Shown in pieces: positions 33,090-46,100 of a stretch of 64,000 nucleotides of DNA (position 1 is its first letter; each line of letters starts with the position of its first letter). The notes under the pieces are model-generated. The model saw only the letters and a list, made by a program, of their open reading frames with translations. It was not told the DNA's origin and did not search any database. Made by a program: the position numbers and the translations under genes. Where the stretch lies: assembly GCA_031310005.1 (NCBI GenBank), contig CM062379.1:496001-560000 (forward strand), given 5' to 3'. The stretch comes from Dactylellina haptotyla. Its lineage: Eukaryota; Ascomycota; Orbiliomycetes; Orbiliales; Orbiliaceae.

Positions 33090-35621
33090 TCAGCCGTATC
33101 TTTTATTCCATTTTGCTTCCACACCACCTCTTACTAGACCTATATATCCCACCTCCTTCGTAGGCTCCAAATCGCCCACCATCCCAGGTAGCCTCTCCAG
33201 CACTGCCGCCTTGTCGACCTCACCCGCCAACATCTCAGGTACCACATCGTCCGGTCTATCGACTCCGAATCGGAAGATCGTGTAGCCGTCCAAAGTCTCC
33301 TTCCATCTTCTCCTAAATTGATACGACGCCGCGAGAACAATAATACTCAAAGCCCAGATTGTCAACATGACCAACACAATCTCAGCGGGTACCACACCAC
33401 GCGTCAAGACCATAGCTTGATATCCTATCGTCACATTTCCCAATTTCCATTGATACGTTGGCTGCGTCAATCCGTCGTACATAATGTGCACAGCCCACGT
33501 CTTGTGCGCTCTTAACATTGCCGTGCGCAGGTCTTCAGCTTGGATCACGCTCGGCTGGGCGTCGAGAAAGTCCCCAAAAGCGTTGGTTGTTAGCGATGAT
33601 TTTTCGATGGAGCTGTACAACGAATTAAGCCACTGGTCGCCATTGTCTGAGAGTTGCAAACTTAATGGTAGATAAGGGGTTTGTAGAAGCATGTGCGGAA
33701 TTCCGGTTTCGAATCGTTTGATGCCGCCACCGTTACGGGGGTTAGCGTTCAATTGGGTGAAGTTTGTGTATTCTCCTGTGACGCCATTGATCATGGCAGT
33801 GCCGATTGCAGAAGAGGCTTGGCATCTCACGCCGACAGCTGTTTGGCCGGGGTATAGCGGTTCGTTACGCAGTTCAGGGATGTCGTTTTCTGCGTTTTGG
33901 AAGTTGAAGTTGTCACGGTTGACGCCGATGAGGCCGTAGGATTCGATCGGTTCGATAGATTGCCAGAGAGCTGCCTCGAGTGTTACAATGTGGTCGATAC
34001 CGGGGTAGGCGCTGAATATCGTAGCGTAACCAATGTTCTCGCTGTCAGACGGGTCGGTGAGGTTATTGATGCCAATATCGCTGGCTAGTTCAAGAGAGGC
34101 GTTGACATTTTGGATGAAGCCACCGTTTGAGGTCTTGTTCCGCAGGAAAATCACGTCTCCACCGGGAAGGACATATCCGGATGTTGGGGTACCCCGAGTT
34201 ACTGGTGCCAGGTTCAGAGTTCTGTTTCGACGGTTTAAGACGGTGAACTGGGAGGTAGAGTTCACGATGTTGCAGCTATAACGAATCGCGAGACCAAAAG
34301 CCTCGCCGATTAAAGGACCGTCGGCTTGTGGGGCAAGAAATATAGATTCGGAAGCATCGTCGGGCAGGTCATTAGGGGACGACATGTTTAGCTGGATCTT
34401 GGAGCCAGGGGTAATATAAAATTGCTTCCGGAGGGGCATCTGCGGGGAGTATCCAGCCGACCAGAATTCAGTCGCCCGTTGGGTAGCAAGGACGCCATCT
34501 CGACCGCTATCGCAAATTAGTAACTACTACAAGTATATTGGGTAAACGATCGAGTTTAATAAAACTTACTTGATACTAGTCATGTTCCTGCCTACAACCA
34601 AAGCCGTAGCTCCAGAATTACCAAGATGGTGGGCGATTGAGAACCCGTCTTGCGTCTGCATTGTCAGACCAGTCAACGGCCAAGCAACAAATCCGATAAT
34701 GCTAAAGAAAGCAAGAATATCCCAGAGCAGGCCGTTTCTTCTGTATAGTTTCCTTTTCCGAATTAACTTTATCAGAGCACTGGCCCAGCCCGCGGGGTCC
34801 TCAAAGGTACTCTCTGACAAGATAAGTAACCTTCTAAAGTTCTTCGGCGCCCATCGTTTCCTCATGACCATGGATGCGACGCTCCCCGCAACCGCGAATG
34901 TTCCCAAGTTGAGAGCAAATGTGCCGAGAACGAACCAACTGTAATTCACGATGCTCACACTATCCAAATACCCCGTCCGCCGCCAGACCTCAGGACTTCC
35001 TTCCGGAAAGCGCAGCCACCGCCAATATGTTAGGTAGTAATAAAATACTAATACGAGCGGGATAGCTATCGAGATGGCTCCGCGGAAATAGAAACGCGGT
35101 AACTTCAGACCAGAATCTGGAACATCGGCTGTTCTGCGAAACGAAGATGCGGATGTGTTCTGGCGTTGTAGACAAATCATCAGTCTTGAGATCTTACATT
35201 TTCAAATTGAGATTTCGAGAATAATACTGACGATATGATATCCTGGTGGATATTGAAACTGGCCTGCTATCGGTGCTGCATTTTCTAATAGTGGGGTTTT
35301 CGTGGTCGTAGCACCACCTTGAGCGGACTGTTAAAATTAGCCACCGTAAAATCTGATGAAACTATACGCACAAAATCGAAATATTCAACTTACCTGATGT
35401 TGCTTGAGAACATCCTTCTCGTTTGACAGATCAAACTCCTCGGTATATTGTGTTTGAGTAGGCACTACAGTATCCAGGGATGATCTAGAGTCGGTCCTTG
35501 ATACTGTGTCCATCGAATCCATCGTCATTGTTCGGACGGTGCCCGTTCTCGAGTAGGATATTGAAGGTTGACTATATATGCTCGGACTGTAGTCCTCTGG
35601 AGGAGGTGGCTGGTTCGCCAT
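33090..35621 (-). CDS. Large multi-pass membrane protein, function unknown
   Basis: Four exons in transcript order: 35621-35394, 35327-35232, 35159-34570, 34506-33090. GT-AG introns of 63 to 72 bases; 776 residues. Residues 1-140 are cytosolic and Ser/Thr-rich, with a PPPEDYSPS N-terminus. Then comes a hydrophobic helix (AISIAIPLVLVFYYYLTYW), two more around SWFVLGTFALNLGTFAVAGS, and a further one (ILAFFSIIGFVAWPLTGL). A 390-residue extracytosolic domain with many N-glycosylation sequons (NST, NKTS, NASL, NLT, NFT, NVT) follows, then a last helix (IVLVMLTIWALSIIVLAASY) and a 70-residue tail. This layout is seen in several uncharacterised ascomycete plasma-membrane proteins. No catalytic motif was recognised. 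The start ATG at 35619-35621 follows a pyrimidine-rich leader. Confidence 0.78.
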
Positions 35622-36911
35622 ATTGAGAAACCTTTATATCTCCCACTTTATTGTATCAAGGTTTTCTTCTTAACTAGTTCGTAAAGTTCTTGTAAATTGG
35701 GCTTCTTCTTGCTTGGGCCCTTGTTGGTGAGAATGGTACCAAATATTCCTGGAGTCGCCACGCAAATGAAAACAAGCCAAATCCCTTTGTAACGCCTGAC
35801 GATTCAGATATAGTATTTAAAGAAAATAAGATAAAAAATGCACACGAGCGGGGAACTATAAAATCAGAAATACCGTTATAGCGACTCCTTAAGTATAAAA
35901 TTTACAAATCACCCCTCTTGCAGATTTTCTGCATGCTTGGTCGATCATTTTTAATCAAGAATTTTAGGTGGGTTTAGTGTGCTCACGGAACTCGTCAAAC
36001 ATCGGGCGGCGGGAGAGCTAAAATCTTACAAGTCCTAACTTTGGCTACTTGCGCGACCCTTGCTCCGCCTATCATCCATTTCGGGCACCCTCTTCGCCAC
36101 CCAACCCTACGAATCATAGGGCCACCAAGTTACCTGGTGTGCTGGTGTCCCAGGTTCATAGAATAATCACCGTCTTGGGTTTGCGGTGAATCTTTGATAA
36201 GCGTTATATTCACCGTATTAAGTCACCGATAGCCATGGCTGTGACACTCGAGATTTTCGTAGGCTGGGCGGTGCCCGCACCATGGTACCAGCCTTGGAGA
36301 TGATCGAGCGGAACCGGATAACCAAGCGTGAAGCCGACCCACTTGGTCTTTAAGTTAAAACCTCCGCTAGAGCCAAACCGGGCGATAGGAGGTCGCAGGT
36401 CGCATTTTTTTATTTCGTATGCTCGAGCGCGTTGCTCCAGAGGCGGTGTTCAGTAATCGACTGGGGACATCCCATGCACGTTTTGCTCGGGAAGGTTCGA
36501 AGATTGAAGCTAAGAATAAACCGAGAAACATGGCGACACGTATATACGTGGTGACTGACTTAAGCCTGCGAGGCACGCTTACAAGCCACAGCAAAACGAG
36601 TCCCGACATTTCTGGGTTATTTTGCTATTTGGGCTCGAGATTTATTACTGAGCGGCCCTCGATAAATAAGCTCAGAGTGTGCATGTGAACAATCGAATGA
36701 TTCATATGGGCTGATATTGTATTACTGTCCTCACCGAAATAAGAATGCCAAGAGATCCTGATTGTTGTCTTTGAGTGGTTGAGTTGCGTTCGCGTTCTAG
36801 AATGTGGGTTCTGAATGCATCCGCAGTGAACAAACCGTTATATTATAGCTTCAGGAAATCCTTCAACAGCTAGAATCTTTCAGAGGATTAGGACCACCAA
36901 GCACCTTTGAT
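35622..36911. other. Divergent promoter region, 1.3 kb
   Basis: Lies between a minus-strand membrane-protein gene and a plus-strand F-box gene. Overlapping open frames at 36367-36688 are mirror images and have no domain. No repeat or RNA gene was recognised. Confidence 0.55.
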
Positions 36912-38210
36912 ATGGCGGAATCGATCTTTGTACTCCCAAGCGAAATCCTGATTGAGATCCTAACCAGCGATTGTTTACCGGACACGGATGTCGTGCGACT
37001 AGAGAGAGTATGTACGCTATTCAGGGATATAATCCACGACCGGATCTACAACTCTGCGCGGCGAAAATACACATTCAGGGTCGATGCTCTTTCGCACCCG
37101 ACCTGGCGGTTGGCTCGGTACCTCCTTAAGAACCCCCAGCTAGGTGAACAGTTCGGCGAGATCACGCTGCAGTGGGAACGCAGAGTAGCCGCGGACGAGA
37201 GCACCTGGACAACCGACTGGGAGTGGACGGATGAGGAGGTAGATAGAATCGATGATATATGCGCGAAATGGGATATAAATACAAAGACACGGATGAATGT
37301 TCTGATGGGGAAAAATTCGGAAGCCCTTCTTCCTTTCATTCTTTGTTTCACGCCGAACCTCAAATCACTCGATCTCGGAGCTCCAAATTTTAGGATTATC
37401 GACCACAAGCGCAGCCCCTACGAGCTGGCCTTACGCGCGATAGGCGCAGCAGAAATTGCATATACAGAAAGTGAAATAAACAGCTTCCTGCGCTCGCGGA
37501 GGGACTGGGAGAGATATCTCAAGATCGCGCGGGAATACGAATCGATCAACCACACTCTGCTTTTCTTCGAGAACGTCCGGTATAGAGAAGCCCAATGGGT
37601 CAAGCCCGAGCCCCTTGTAGGCCCGCGAGATCCGCTTCCTGGTATCGCCAGTCTTGAGCACTTTAGCATAGGTGGTTTGGAAGAGTATGCATACCCGTTC
37701 CGTGCTGAGGATCTTTTTGCAGTATTCTGTTTTCCAAAGATTCACACTATTCGGGCATTCAACGGAGTTGACCACGGTGAGCCGTTTGACTTTCGTGCTT
37801 GGTTCAACCCGCCGCATGACGGCCCGTCCACTGTGAAGCGATTGACGCTCATATCGACCGGCCGCCGCCCGCATCACATTAACGATTCTCCTGAACCGTA
37901 TAACTTTACTCCGGAGCATCTGGGGGAAATAGCTAATATCACCGGTAATTTGGAATATGTTTATGTCAAGAGTAAGAAAAGCAACGTATACGATGACTCG
38001 CTCTCTCCAGACGAAGAAACAGGGATGCACTTTATGGAGATAAATAAAAATCTTGATCCCCGGAAAATCTTGATCAACGGCGCTGGATGGGACGATAACA
38101 AGATGTTCGTGCCCGATGCGGAGAGGCGACGGGTGGTAGCTGAGAGACAAGCACAATTCGAATGGACACAAGCAAAGGTGCAGACCTTGGAGGTACGTTG
38201 GCTACGATAA
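36912..38210 (+). CDS. F-box protein (first half of a possible tandem F-box gene)
   Basis: 432 residues if read to the stop at 38208-38210. An F-box opens the protein: FVLPSEILIEILTSDCLPDTDVVRLERVCTLFRDII (residues 6-41), with Leu/Pro and the Cys/Leu positions expected for Skp1 binding. The rest is a long hydrophilic region with leucine-spaced segments (FILCFTPNLKSLDLGAP, ASLEHFSIGGLEEY) as in leucine-rich-repeat F-box proteins. Near the end, 38193 begins GTACGT and 38248 ends TACTAATGCAG, a perfect-looking 56-base intron whose removal joins this frame, in phase, to the next F-box frame, giving one 828-residue protein instead of two. The stop at 38208 lies inside that putative intron. Both alternatives are kept open here; see the next entry. 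Confidence 0.75.
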   Translation: MAESIFVLPSEILIEILTSDCLPDTDVVRLERVCTLFRDIIHDRIYNSARRKYTFRVDALSHPTWRLARYLLKNPQLGEQFGEITLQWERRVAADESTWTTDWEWTDEEVDRIDDICAKWDINTKTRMNVLMGKNSEALLPFILCFTPNLKSLDLGAPNFRIIDHKRSPYELALRAIGAAEIAYTESEINSFLRSRRDWERYLKIAREYESINHTLLFFENVRYREAQWVKPEPLVGPRDPLPGIASLEHFSIGGLEEYAYPFRAEDLFAVFCFPKIHTIRAFNGVDHGEPFDFRAWFNPPHDGPSTVKRLTLISTGRRPHHINDSPEPYNFTPEHLGEIANITGNLEYVYVKSKKSNVYDDSLSPDEETGMHFMEINKNLDPRKILINGAGWDDNKMFVPDAERRRVVAERQAQFEWTQAKVQTLEVRWLR

Positions 38211-38242
38211 GGTGAATGGGGCTCAACTTTATATATATACTA

Positions 38243-39515
38243 ATGCAGGTAAATCAGGTGACACCGTCGCCAATTACGTTCCTTCCTACGAATATAATCG
38301 CCTACCTGCTAAGATTTATCACTAAATCCGATATTTTCAGTCTCATGCTTACATGCAAAGCTCTGCAGGATGTTTGTTATCGATATATCTGGTCGGGAAT
38401 AAGCTATGCCGGCAGTTCTCAACACTATATAAAGAGCAACAAGACTGCTCAGCTCTCTATAATCCTTAAAACAGTTAGCGCTACGGGTCTCAGAGGTCTA
38501 GAGCGGCTCGAGTTGGTCTCCAGAATTTATATTGAGCGTGGGCTGCTAGCCGAAAACGGATTCTCGGAAATCATCATTGGACATATTGAAAACTATCAAA
38601 CACCAAATCTGAGATACGTAGGTATCGATCTGAAGCGATTTAGTAAGTGGGCTTTGATATTACACTTTTTATATTGACAGCGAAACTTATGGGTGATCAT
38701 AAGCGGCCATCAATGATGATGAAGTTGAAGGCGACAGTGGACGAGAAGCCCAAGGCACTTTGAGCAGATTATTCCGCACGATAAAATACTACTCAAAGCG
38801 AAAATCCATTGAAGACTTTACACTAGACCTGCGGATCCAGCCCTGCAATCACCCGCCCCTCAATTTCTTCGACTTAACGAAGTTGAAGAAGCTTGATATA
38901 TCGCTAGGCTCGTGGCAGGGACAGGGGCAGGCCATCTCCGAGATTTTGAGCATAATAGCCATACTATCTGAATCCCGTAATCTTCAACACTTAATCTTCT
39001 CTGGCGGCGGGTGGAATTTCCGGTGGTCTGACAATATCGAAGAGACAGGAGAGTTATGGGCTCCACTTGAAAATCTTCAGAGAGCAGTTACAAACTTGAA
39101 AACTCTACGGTCACTATCTGTCAACGATAGTACCATTTTCCATCCGTCGTTCTTGCTGTTGCCGCCGGAGAATACAAAGACGGTAAAGTATTCCAGTCAC
39201 ACATCGGCTTCGTGGTGGCGCAAATTTGCAAAACACTCGTTTAGGGGGACGGAGAGATTGGAGCTGCAATGTACGAATGTGGGACTCGCTGATCGAAAGA
39301 TTCTCGCGGCCGCCGGGGAGGAGATGTGGGATACGGACGATGATATCGAGTTGGGCGAACTGAGCATGGTCGGGTTGAGGTCCGTTAGTATCGCTCGCTC
39401 GGCTTGTGGATTTTTAAAGGTACCGAAGAATCCCATGTATCCGTGCGACCTGATGGACTTGCTACTCAGAAATAATCCGCAACTCTCGAATCCGCATGCG
39501 GTGTGGGAATACTGA
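38243..39515 (+). CDS. F-box protein (second half of the tandem)
   Basis: As a separate gene it would start at the ATG of 38243 (or 38216), with exons 38243-38642 and 38704-39515 and a 61-base intron; 403 residues. The N-terminus has an F-box, ITFLPTNIIAYLLRFITKSDIFSLMLTCKALQDVCYRYIW, followed by leucine-rich segments (LERLELVSRIY, LTKLKKLDISL, NLQHLIFSGGG, LKTLRSLSVND, VGLRSVSIARS). These resemble the repeats of F-box/LRR proteins that select substrates for SCF ligases. Only 32 bases separate this ATG from the stop of the upstream frame, too little for a terminator and promoter in a fungal genome. It is therefore either a downstream cistron of one transcript or, more simply, the second part of a spliced double F-box protein (exons 36912-38192, 38249-38642, 38704-39515). 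Confidence 0.72.
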
Positions 39516-39786
39516 GTGCTTTTGTTAAATCGAATTTACGTAGATCTAAAGCACAGACTATCCGGTAAATCCATGAAGGAATCGGTTCTCGTGTAATAAA
39601 GTTATATATTGTATCAAAAGCCACTACAAGTAGATAGTATGGGTCTGTACATTTGAAATATACACATTCGTGAATATAAAAGAGAGAAAAAATGGAAAGG
39701 CTAATCTCAAATAACAAGCAAAATGCACAGATCTGCGGTCTAAAAGGTATAAAGCACCCAATCCCCAAAAAATCGCAAAGAACGCT

Positions 39787-41334
39787 TTAGATGACCAGCA
39801 GGCCACCGACCAACATGCCCAGGGTAGTAAGACCGGCCATGGCGAATACAAGAGCGGTGTGGCCGCCACCAACCTTGGTGCCGACAGCGGCGTTCTTGCT
39901 CTCCTTGCTGTCGTTGGAACCAGTGGTCTGGGCGCCTTGAGGAACTTGATTCCAGGTGTTGACTCGGGTGATGGTTGGGTTCTGGATCTGGTTTCCGGAA
40001 ACATCGGTGATGGTCCACTTGTGGCCAGTGAGGTCCAAGTCGACATCGATAAGCTGTCCTGCGGTGACCTTGACTCCGGTCTTGATGAGCTTGGTGATGT
40101 CATCGATCTGTGGGATGGCGGCGCGGGCATCGAAGGCTTTGATCTTAGGGAAGACGTCGGAGCACTTTGGACGGCTGATCTTGCGGGCTGTGTTTCCAGT
40201 GGGGAGAGAGACCTTGCTGTAGACGTCGCGGAGGGTGACATAGTCGGGGAGGATCTTAGCGTCACCAGTCTTTGGGTCGACATCGACGAGACCGTAGTTC
40301 TACAATTTCAAGTTAGTATATCATTTTTTATATAAGAAATTGTTGGGACGTACGTTGGCTTCCTGGTTAAATTCGTAGACGATACCACCAGAGAAGACAG
40401 TGTTCATATCAGCGGAGTAGATGGCGTTGGCGTCACCAAAGGTTCTTGGGAGAACTTCGTTGCAACCGTACTCGGAGAAGAAATTTGGCATTTGGACATC
40501 TTTCATGAGGTCGGTCAAGGTCTTGTATCCGGATTTCTCGAATGTGGTATCACCGCACCATTCGTAGGAGTTGATACCGTAGAAATCGCTGTGGCCTTCG
40601 TCGTCACCGGTGCAGCTGAGGTAGAAACCAAGGTCCTGTCTGAACTCGACAACATCGGCGGTAGAGTATCCGATGGGGACCTCACGGAGCTTGTGCGCCT
40701 GCTGGTACTGGCGCATGTCACGTTGGATGGCGCGCATGTATGGGGCGGTGGCATTGGCGTTCTTAGGCTCGTTGGCCAATTCGTTACCAGAGAAGAAACC
40801 GAGGACGTTGGGGTAAGGAGAGAACTGCTCCATGACAGAGAAGATGTTGGCCATGTATCCGGCATGGTAGGAAGTCCACGGCTCCTCACGGTTGACGGAG
40901 TACCTCCATCCCGGGGCATTGACGTCTAGAACGACGTAGATACCAGCGGCGGCGAAGAGCGACATGCAGGCGTCGTGGTTGAGGGTGGTGTTGACGGCGT
41001 ATGTTCGGATGGTGTTGATGCCCAGTTGCTGGAGGAGGTAGACGTCGCGCTGGCAGCCTTCGAGGTTGGAGAAGGGGTCGACGCCCTGGTCGAGCTCGAC
41101 GGGGCCACCGGGCTGGTAGCCGACACCGACAAGGAAGAACTACAATTACAATTAGTATTTTCTTCTCACCAATATATAGACTAGACTAGACTAGTCTGGA
41201 CTATATTATCGGGGAAATGCAGAACCTACCTGCTCATCGTTGCTGAAGAAGCCGGCGTCTTTGATGACAAGCGGAGTCACTGCCTGAGTGAATCGCGCCA
41301 AAGCGGCGGCGAGAAAGAGAACGGATGCGCGCAT
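39787..41334 (-). CDS. Beta-1,3-glucanosyltransferase, GH72 (Gas/Gel family)
   Basis: Three exons in transcript order: 41334-41230, 41139-40354, 40299-39787; 467 residues. Signal peptide MRASVLFLAAALARFTQA. GH72 core: FFLVGVGYQPGG at 36-47, NTIRTYAV, then the acid/base Glu155 in SGNELANE and the nucleophile Glu258 in FFSEYGCN, both within usual spacing. After the catalytic domain comes the short linker with KISRPKC, then a Ser/Asn-rich stretch and a GPI-anchoring tail (ALVFAMAGLTTLGMLVGGLLVI). There is no Cys-rich CBM43/X8 module, so this is the GH72- subgroup like yeast Gas3/Gas4/Gas5 or Gel1. It splits and rejoins beta-1,3-glucan chains at the cell surface, lengthening wall glucan. Codons are biased to C at third positions, indicating strong expression. 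Neighbouring GPI and mannosyltransferase genes act on the same structure. Confidence 0.95.
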
Positions 41335-43173
41335 TTTGCTGCTATTTTCTGAAAGACTGACGATAATAGTAATAACAATAGTGATTCAAGAGAGTGTACG
41401 AATATATTCCAGCAACGGCGGTATATATTCAAACTACAAAAGCACAGCCAAAGGCAAGAAACCGTAGGTGGCTACAAAGGAATGTGGATGAGAGAGTGTG
41501 AATGACGGATTGAAACAAAATTGCAAAACAAAAGAGGACGAGAGGGAGATTAAGAATAAGAAGTCTTCCACCCTTCTCGGCTGAAGCTTAATTAATGCTT
41601 GTCAACGTGCTAAGAGCCCATTTCCTTTTCTGCAGGTACCTAAACCGCAAAGGTGCCATGAAATGTAACCTTTTTCGCGCTCTCGTCCTCTGCCTCTAAT
41701 TGGACACAGCGAAAAGGGGCTTCCGCCCAGCCTGGCACCCCAGCCGGATCACGCTGTCCTGTCGCTTTTCTCCCCTGTGGCCTCTGCCAGGGGCGTTTTC
41801 CAGAAAGAAAGAAAACTCTGGGTGCGCCTGTTTCAGGGACGCACCTGCGTTTCACTCCACCGGCCAATGGCGTTCTCTCTACTGGTAAACTCGTTGTTCC
41901 CTTCGAAGGCTTGCTACAGTGCGCTTGCTGCGGATATAGACTTTTGGACATTCCAAACGGTACGGTTCTGGAAGTTCCGATGGCAATTCTGTGCAATATC
42001 CATTATTCATGACAAGCGACCTTCATTCCTTTCAAGCTGGGGGGGGGGGGGGGGGGAGAAGGCAAGAAAACACAATGCAACGAGCCGGCTAGGAGATAGC
42101 GGAGGGGCTACGGTTGTACAGAGATATTCGATCTATAGACGGACATCCTTGCAAGACCCCGCAGAAACAAATGGTATAACCACTCGTCGACGGAGGGTAT
42201 TTTCTTGCATCTATCTGCCCTCGTATTCCGTCGGTTGCGGTTGCAATTGAGGTTTTTGATTTGTTAATTGACATGTTGAATCAAAAAATATCGAGAGGTA
42301 TGCCAGTTGGACCGAACAGGCTTGGCTCCAATTTTATTTTTTTAAAATGTCCGTCTTCGCCTCGGTGTAGCGACTCTGTTCAGGCGCATGGTATGCACCA
42401 TGCCACATGCGCAGAAACGTCGAACTCGATATCTGTAAACTAAAGAAAGTTAACAGATGCGCAGATACTACCCAAACCGACGTGGCGATTCTCCGACTTT
42501 AATTGAATGGATAGAGCGGGTGTCTGAGCGCCCGTCGGATCAAACCGACCATCATTAGCATACTTGTTATGTAGAATTCACATCAGAGTAGAAAAAGATC
42601 AAGAAGCTAAGAAGAATCAGTACTCTGTTGAAATTCTTGGCTCCAAGATCCAAGTCCACGAATGGTGATACTTTCCTACTTGCTCTAGTTGATACTCGCG
42701 TCCCAATTTGCTGCCGGGGTGCACCGTTTGATACGTTTTCCTTTCCAAGTTTCTGAGCCGTTTGCTGGGCCGGGTCATTTCGACGTCATGCCAAACACCG
42801 AACGAGCAACACACCAAAAATAACATCGCGCTCCACCAATAATGTGCCCGCCAGTGACATTTCCTGCTCCCGTACGATGACCTAGCTGAAAGCTACAGAC
42901 GGCAGCTAGTCGCAAACGGTTCGGGCTTCTATCCGGATCGACTAACTAGCTAGGACTCGTCCCCGCAGACAGTTGCATATACATTACGTGCCCGTCAATT
43001 CCCTCTGAATTGATTCTGTACCACCGCATATATCTCAAGGACCTTAATTTACAATTCAATTTGTACCTGTCCATTTCCTCATTACGGCGTTCGAATCGTC
43101 GTATCGAATTTCGAGACTGAAGACCAATTTGTAGTATTACCCTCTAATGAAAATATAAAAAAAACATTTCCCG
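41335..43173. other. Divergent promoter region, 1.8 kb
   Basis: Between the GH72 gene (-) and the SMP/C2 gene (+). Contains an 18-base G homopolymer (listed separately) and overlapping spurious frames at 41640-42274. No tRNA or transposon recognised. Confidence 0.55.
42039..42056. repeat. G18 homopolymer tract
   Basis: Eighteen consecutive G on the plus strand, about 700 bases upstream of the GH72 start. Such tracts can form G-quadruplexes, are prone to slippage, and are often mis-sized in assemblies. No role can be inferred from sequence alone. Confidence 0.9.
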
Positions 43174-46100
43174 ATGGACGCCATGGACGTCCCAAACCGG
43201 AACCCCTCGCCTCATCGTTTCGGTGAACCATACACCACTCACCACCGGGTCCCCAACATCCACGACTACAAAGAACAGCTCCATGATCGGGACAAGAGAA
43301 GCTCGGTCCCGGGCACACCTCTGGAAGTAGACACATCCGCTACCAATTCCACCAGTAGTGCCCAGCACACACCACCCGAGACCCCAACAGACGGATATTT
43401 CGAATCCCCAAATGAGGCTGATGTAGACACGGATACTCAAAAGCAATCTTCTTCGAAGAGTTCTTCATCCAAACAGCAAAGTGGAAGAGGGCGGGGTGAC
43501 AGCTCTGCTCGGGAGCCGATGTCTACATCAGAGCTATTACGCAAGACAGCGGGACAAGACGCGCAATCGAAAGATGCCGACGGATCGACGGCAGATGAAC
43601 AACCAAAGTCTCACGGGAAACCTCACTTGCGAGTCCGCGAGGTGACTGATCCTGTTACTCATCTGCCTGTCGATATTCATGATTTTACGACGTTTGAATT
43701 AGAAGAGGTTCGACATGATGACCAATCTAGCAAGCAAATGCAGGAAGGGGATGAAGTGAAATGGAGTCAAAAGCGACATGACTCTTTGGAAGGCTTAGTA
43801 GAAGAGGAGCTTCGGTTGGACCAGCAGCAGGGCAGTGGGTCTCAATCGACCTCGAAGACTTTCGGATTCATTTTGGTGGGCATCCTTATTGGTTCTGGTG
43901 CCGAGTATTTCTACGCTCGCCCCAAGGGAGGAGACGGCGGCACGGGGCTTATTATCAAGCTTGCTGCTACTTTGGTATTAGGTCTTCTGGTGAATTTTCT
44001 ACTGAATAGATTCACCGCAAAAACAGAGATAACACACGCCCGGGAAGCGCAAGAAAAAGATATATCGCAAAAACAGCAACCGGAGACGGCAGCATGGCTC
44101 AACAATACCCTCTCCAGCGTTTGGCCGCTCGTAAATCCAGATCTATTCGTAAGTTTGGAATTATTGATATACTCGATAAACATCCTGCTAATATACAGTA
44201 ACCCTCCAGGTCAGCTTATCAGATATGCTCGAGGATGTTATGCAGGCATCCCTACCTCGATTTGTGAAAATGGTCCGAATAGCCGATCTAGGCCAAGGAA
44301 ACGAACCACTTCGAATTCTTGGTATCCGTTGGCTACGCGAGGGTCTGGCTGATCAAGATACTAAAGACGGAATGAAGGCTGAGGAAGGAGACTTTGTCAA
44401 TCTTGAGGTTGCTCTGGCGTACAAATCAAGACCGTCTGACAAAAGCGTCAGTAGTAAAGTCAAGAACGCACATCTACTGTTAGAGTTTTATCTCGCCGGT
44501 GCCATCCCGTTTCGTATGTTCCCCACAACAATTTTCTAGCTTTAATGCGTAACAGTGATCGCTAACATGCATGTACGATAGCTGTCTGGGTAGAACTGAA
44601 GGGTATGATCGGAACCTGTCGGGTCCGTCTCCAAACAACACCAGACCCTCCGTTCTTCGGTGTCATGACATTCACCTTTCTCGGCCAGCCAAAGGTCACC
44701 CTCTCATGCGTCCCACTCATGAAGAGGATGCCAAACATAATGGATATTCCCCTTATCTCGTCTTTCGTACAGTCCTCAATTGATGCTGCTATGAGTGAAT
44801 ATGTCGCCCCTAGGAGCTTAACCCTTGACTTGAAAAAGACTCTGATGGGCGACGATTTCAAAGACGATGTTAACGGGAAGGGTATCCTTATTATTCGGAT
44901 CATTCGCGCCGAGGGATTCAAAAACGGAGACGGAACGAAGGATAGTACTGAGGCTGTCGGTAAATTAATGGGAATAACCAGTCAAACCGGCTCAGACGCC
45001 TACGTCGCTCTTAGCTGGAGTAAATACGGTAAATCATTATGGCTCACTCGAATCATCACAAAATGCCAGACACCCGTGTGGAACGAAACTTCAATGATGA
45101 TCGTGGGTCCTGAGGAAGTCAATGCCGAGGAGAAATTAGAGCTCACACTTTGGGATTCCGATCGCCTATCTGCGGACGACCACCTAGGAACTGTCCAGGT
45201 TGATCTAAAAGACTTGATGAAAGAGAGCAAAGACGGCACTACTCTAACCACCAGAGAAGACCGTTTCAACAGCCGTAACGGCGACCGTCCCATGCCTGGA
45301 AAGATAACATGGCAAGTCGGATGGTTCCCGAAAACAACTCTCACAAATTCCCAAATCCAGGCCTCGACTTGCACCACCGCAGACCAGAAATCCAATCCGT
45401 CAAAGGTAGTAGATGACGTCAAATCTTCTACCCTCCGTAAAACCCGTGAAGCCAACCCTTCAAGAGATAAAGCTTCCGAAACCTCCCAACAGCTAGTCGA
45501 AGACCTTACATCCTTATCCAACGACATCATGAACACTTCCCCTCCACTGGACGAATATCCTTCCGGAATCCTCAGCATCCAAATCCACCAAATCTCAAAC
45601 TTGACCCTCGAAAAGCTATCGGTAGACAGAAAGCATCACAACGAAGACGCGGAACAACACGAAGAAGGATCAGATCTACCCTCTTCGTACTGCGTGATCA
45701 CCTTAAACCATAGGAAAGTCTACAAGACTCGGGTTAAGCCGAAGTCCTCAATTCCATTCTTCAACGCTGCCGCCGAGCGATTTGTCAGGGACTGGAGAAA
45801 CGCGGAAGTGGTAGTCTCAGTCCACGATAACAGACTTCACGAGAATAACCCCATTCTCGGCTGCGTCGTGCTCCCTTTGAGTAATGTCTTCAAAGAAAAG
45901 AGCCAAGTTTGTGATAATTACCCGCTTGTAGGCGGCCTAGGCTACGGCCGGGTTAGAATATCGATGGTCTGGCGGAGCCTGAGCTGTAAATTGCCCAAGC
46001 AGATGTTGGGATGGGATGTAGGCACACTCGTTGTCGAACCTAAGATTACGGGATCCGATGATCTACCCGAGGAGGTTCGCGGTTGCTCGAGGATATCGAT

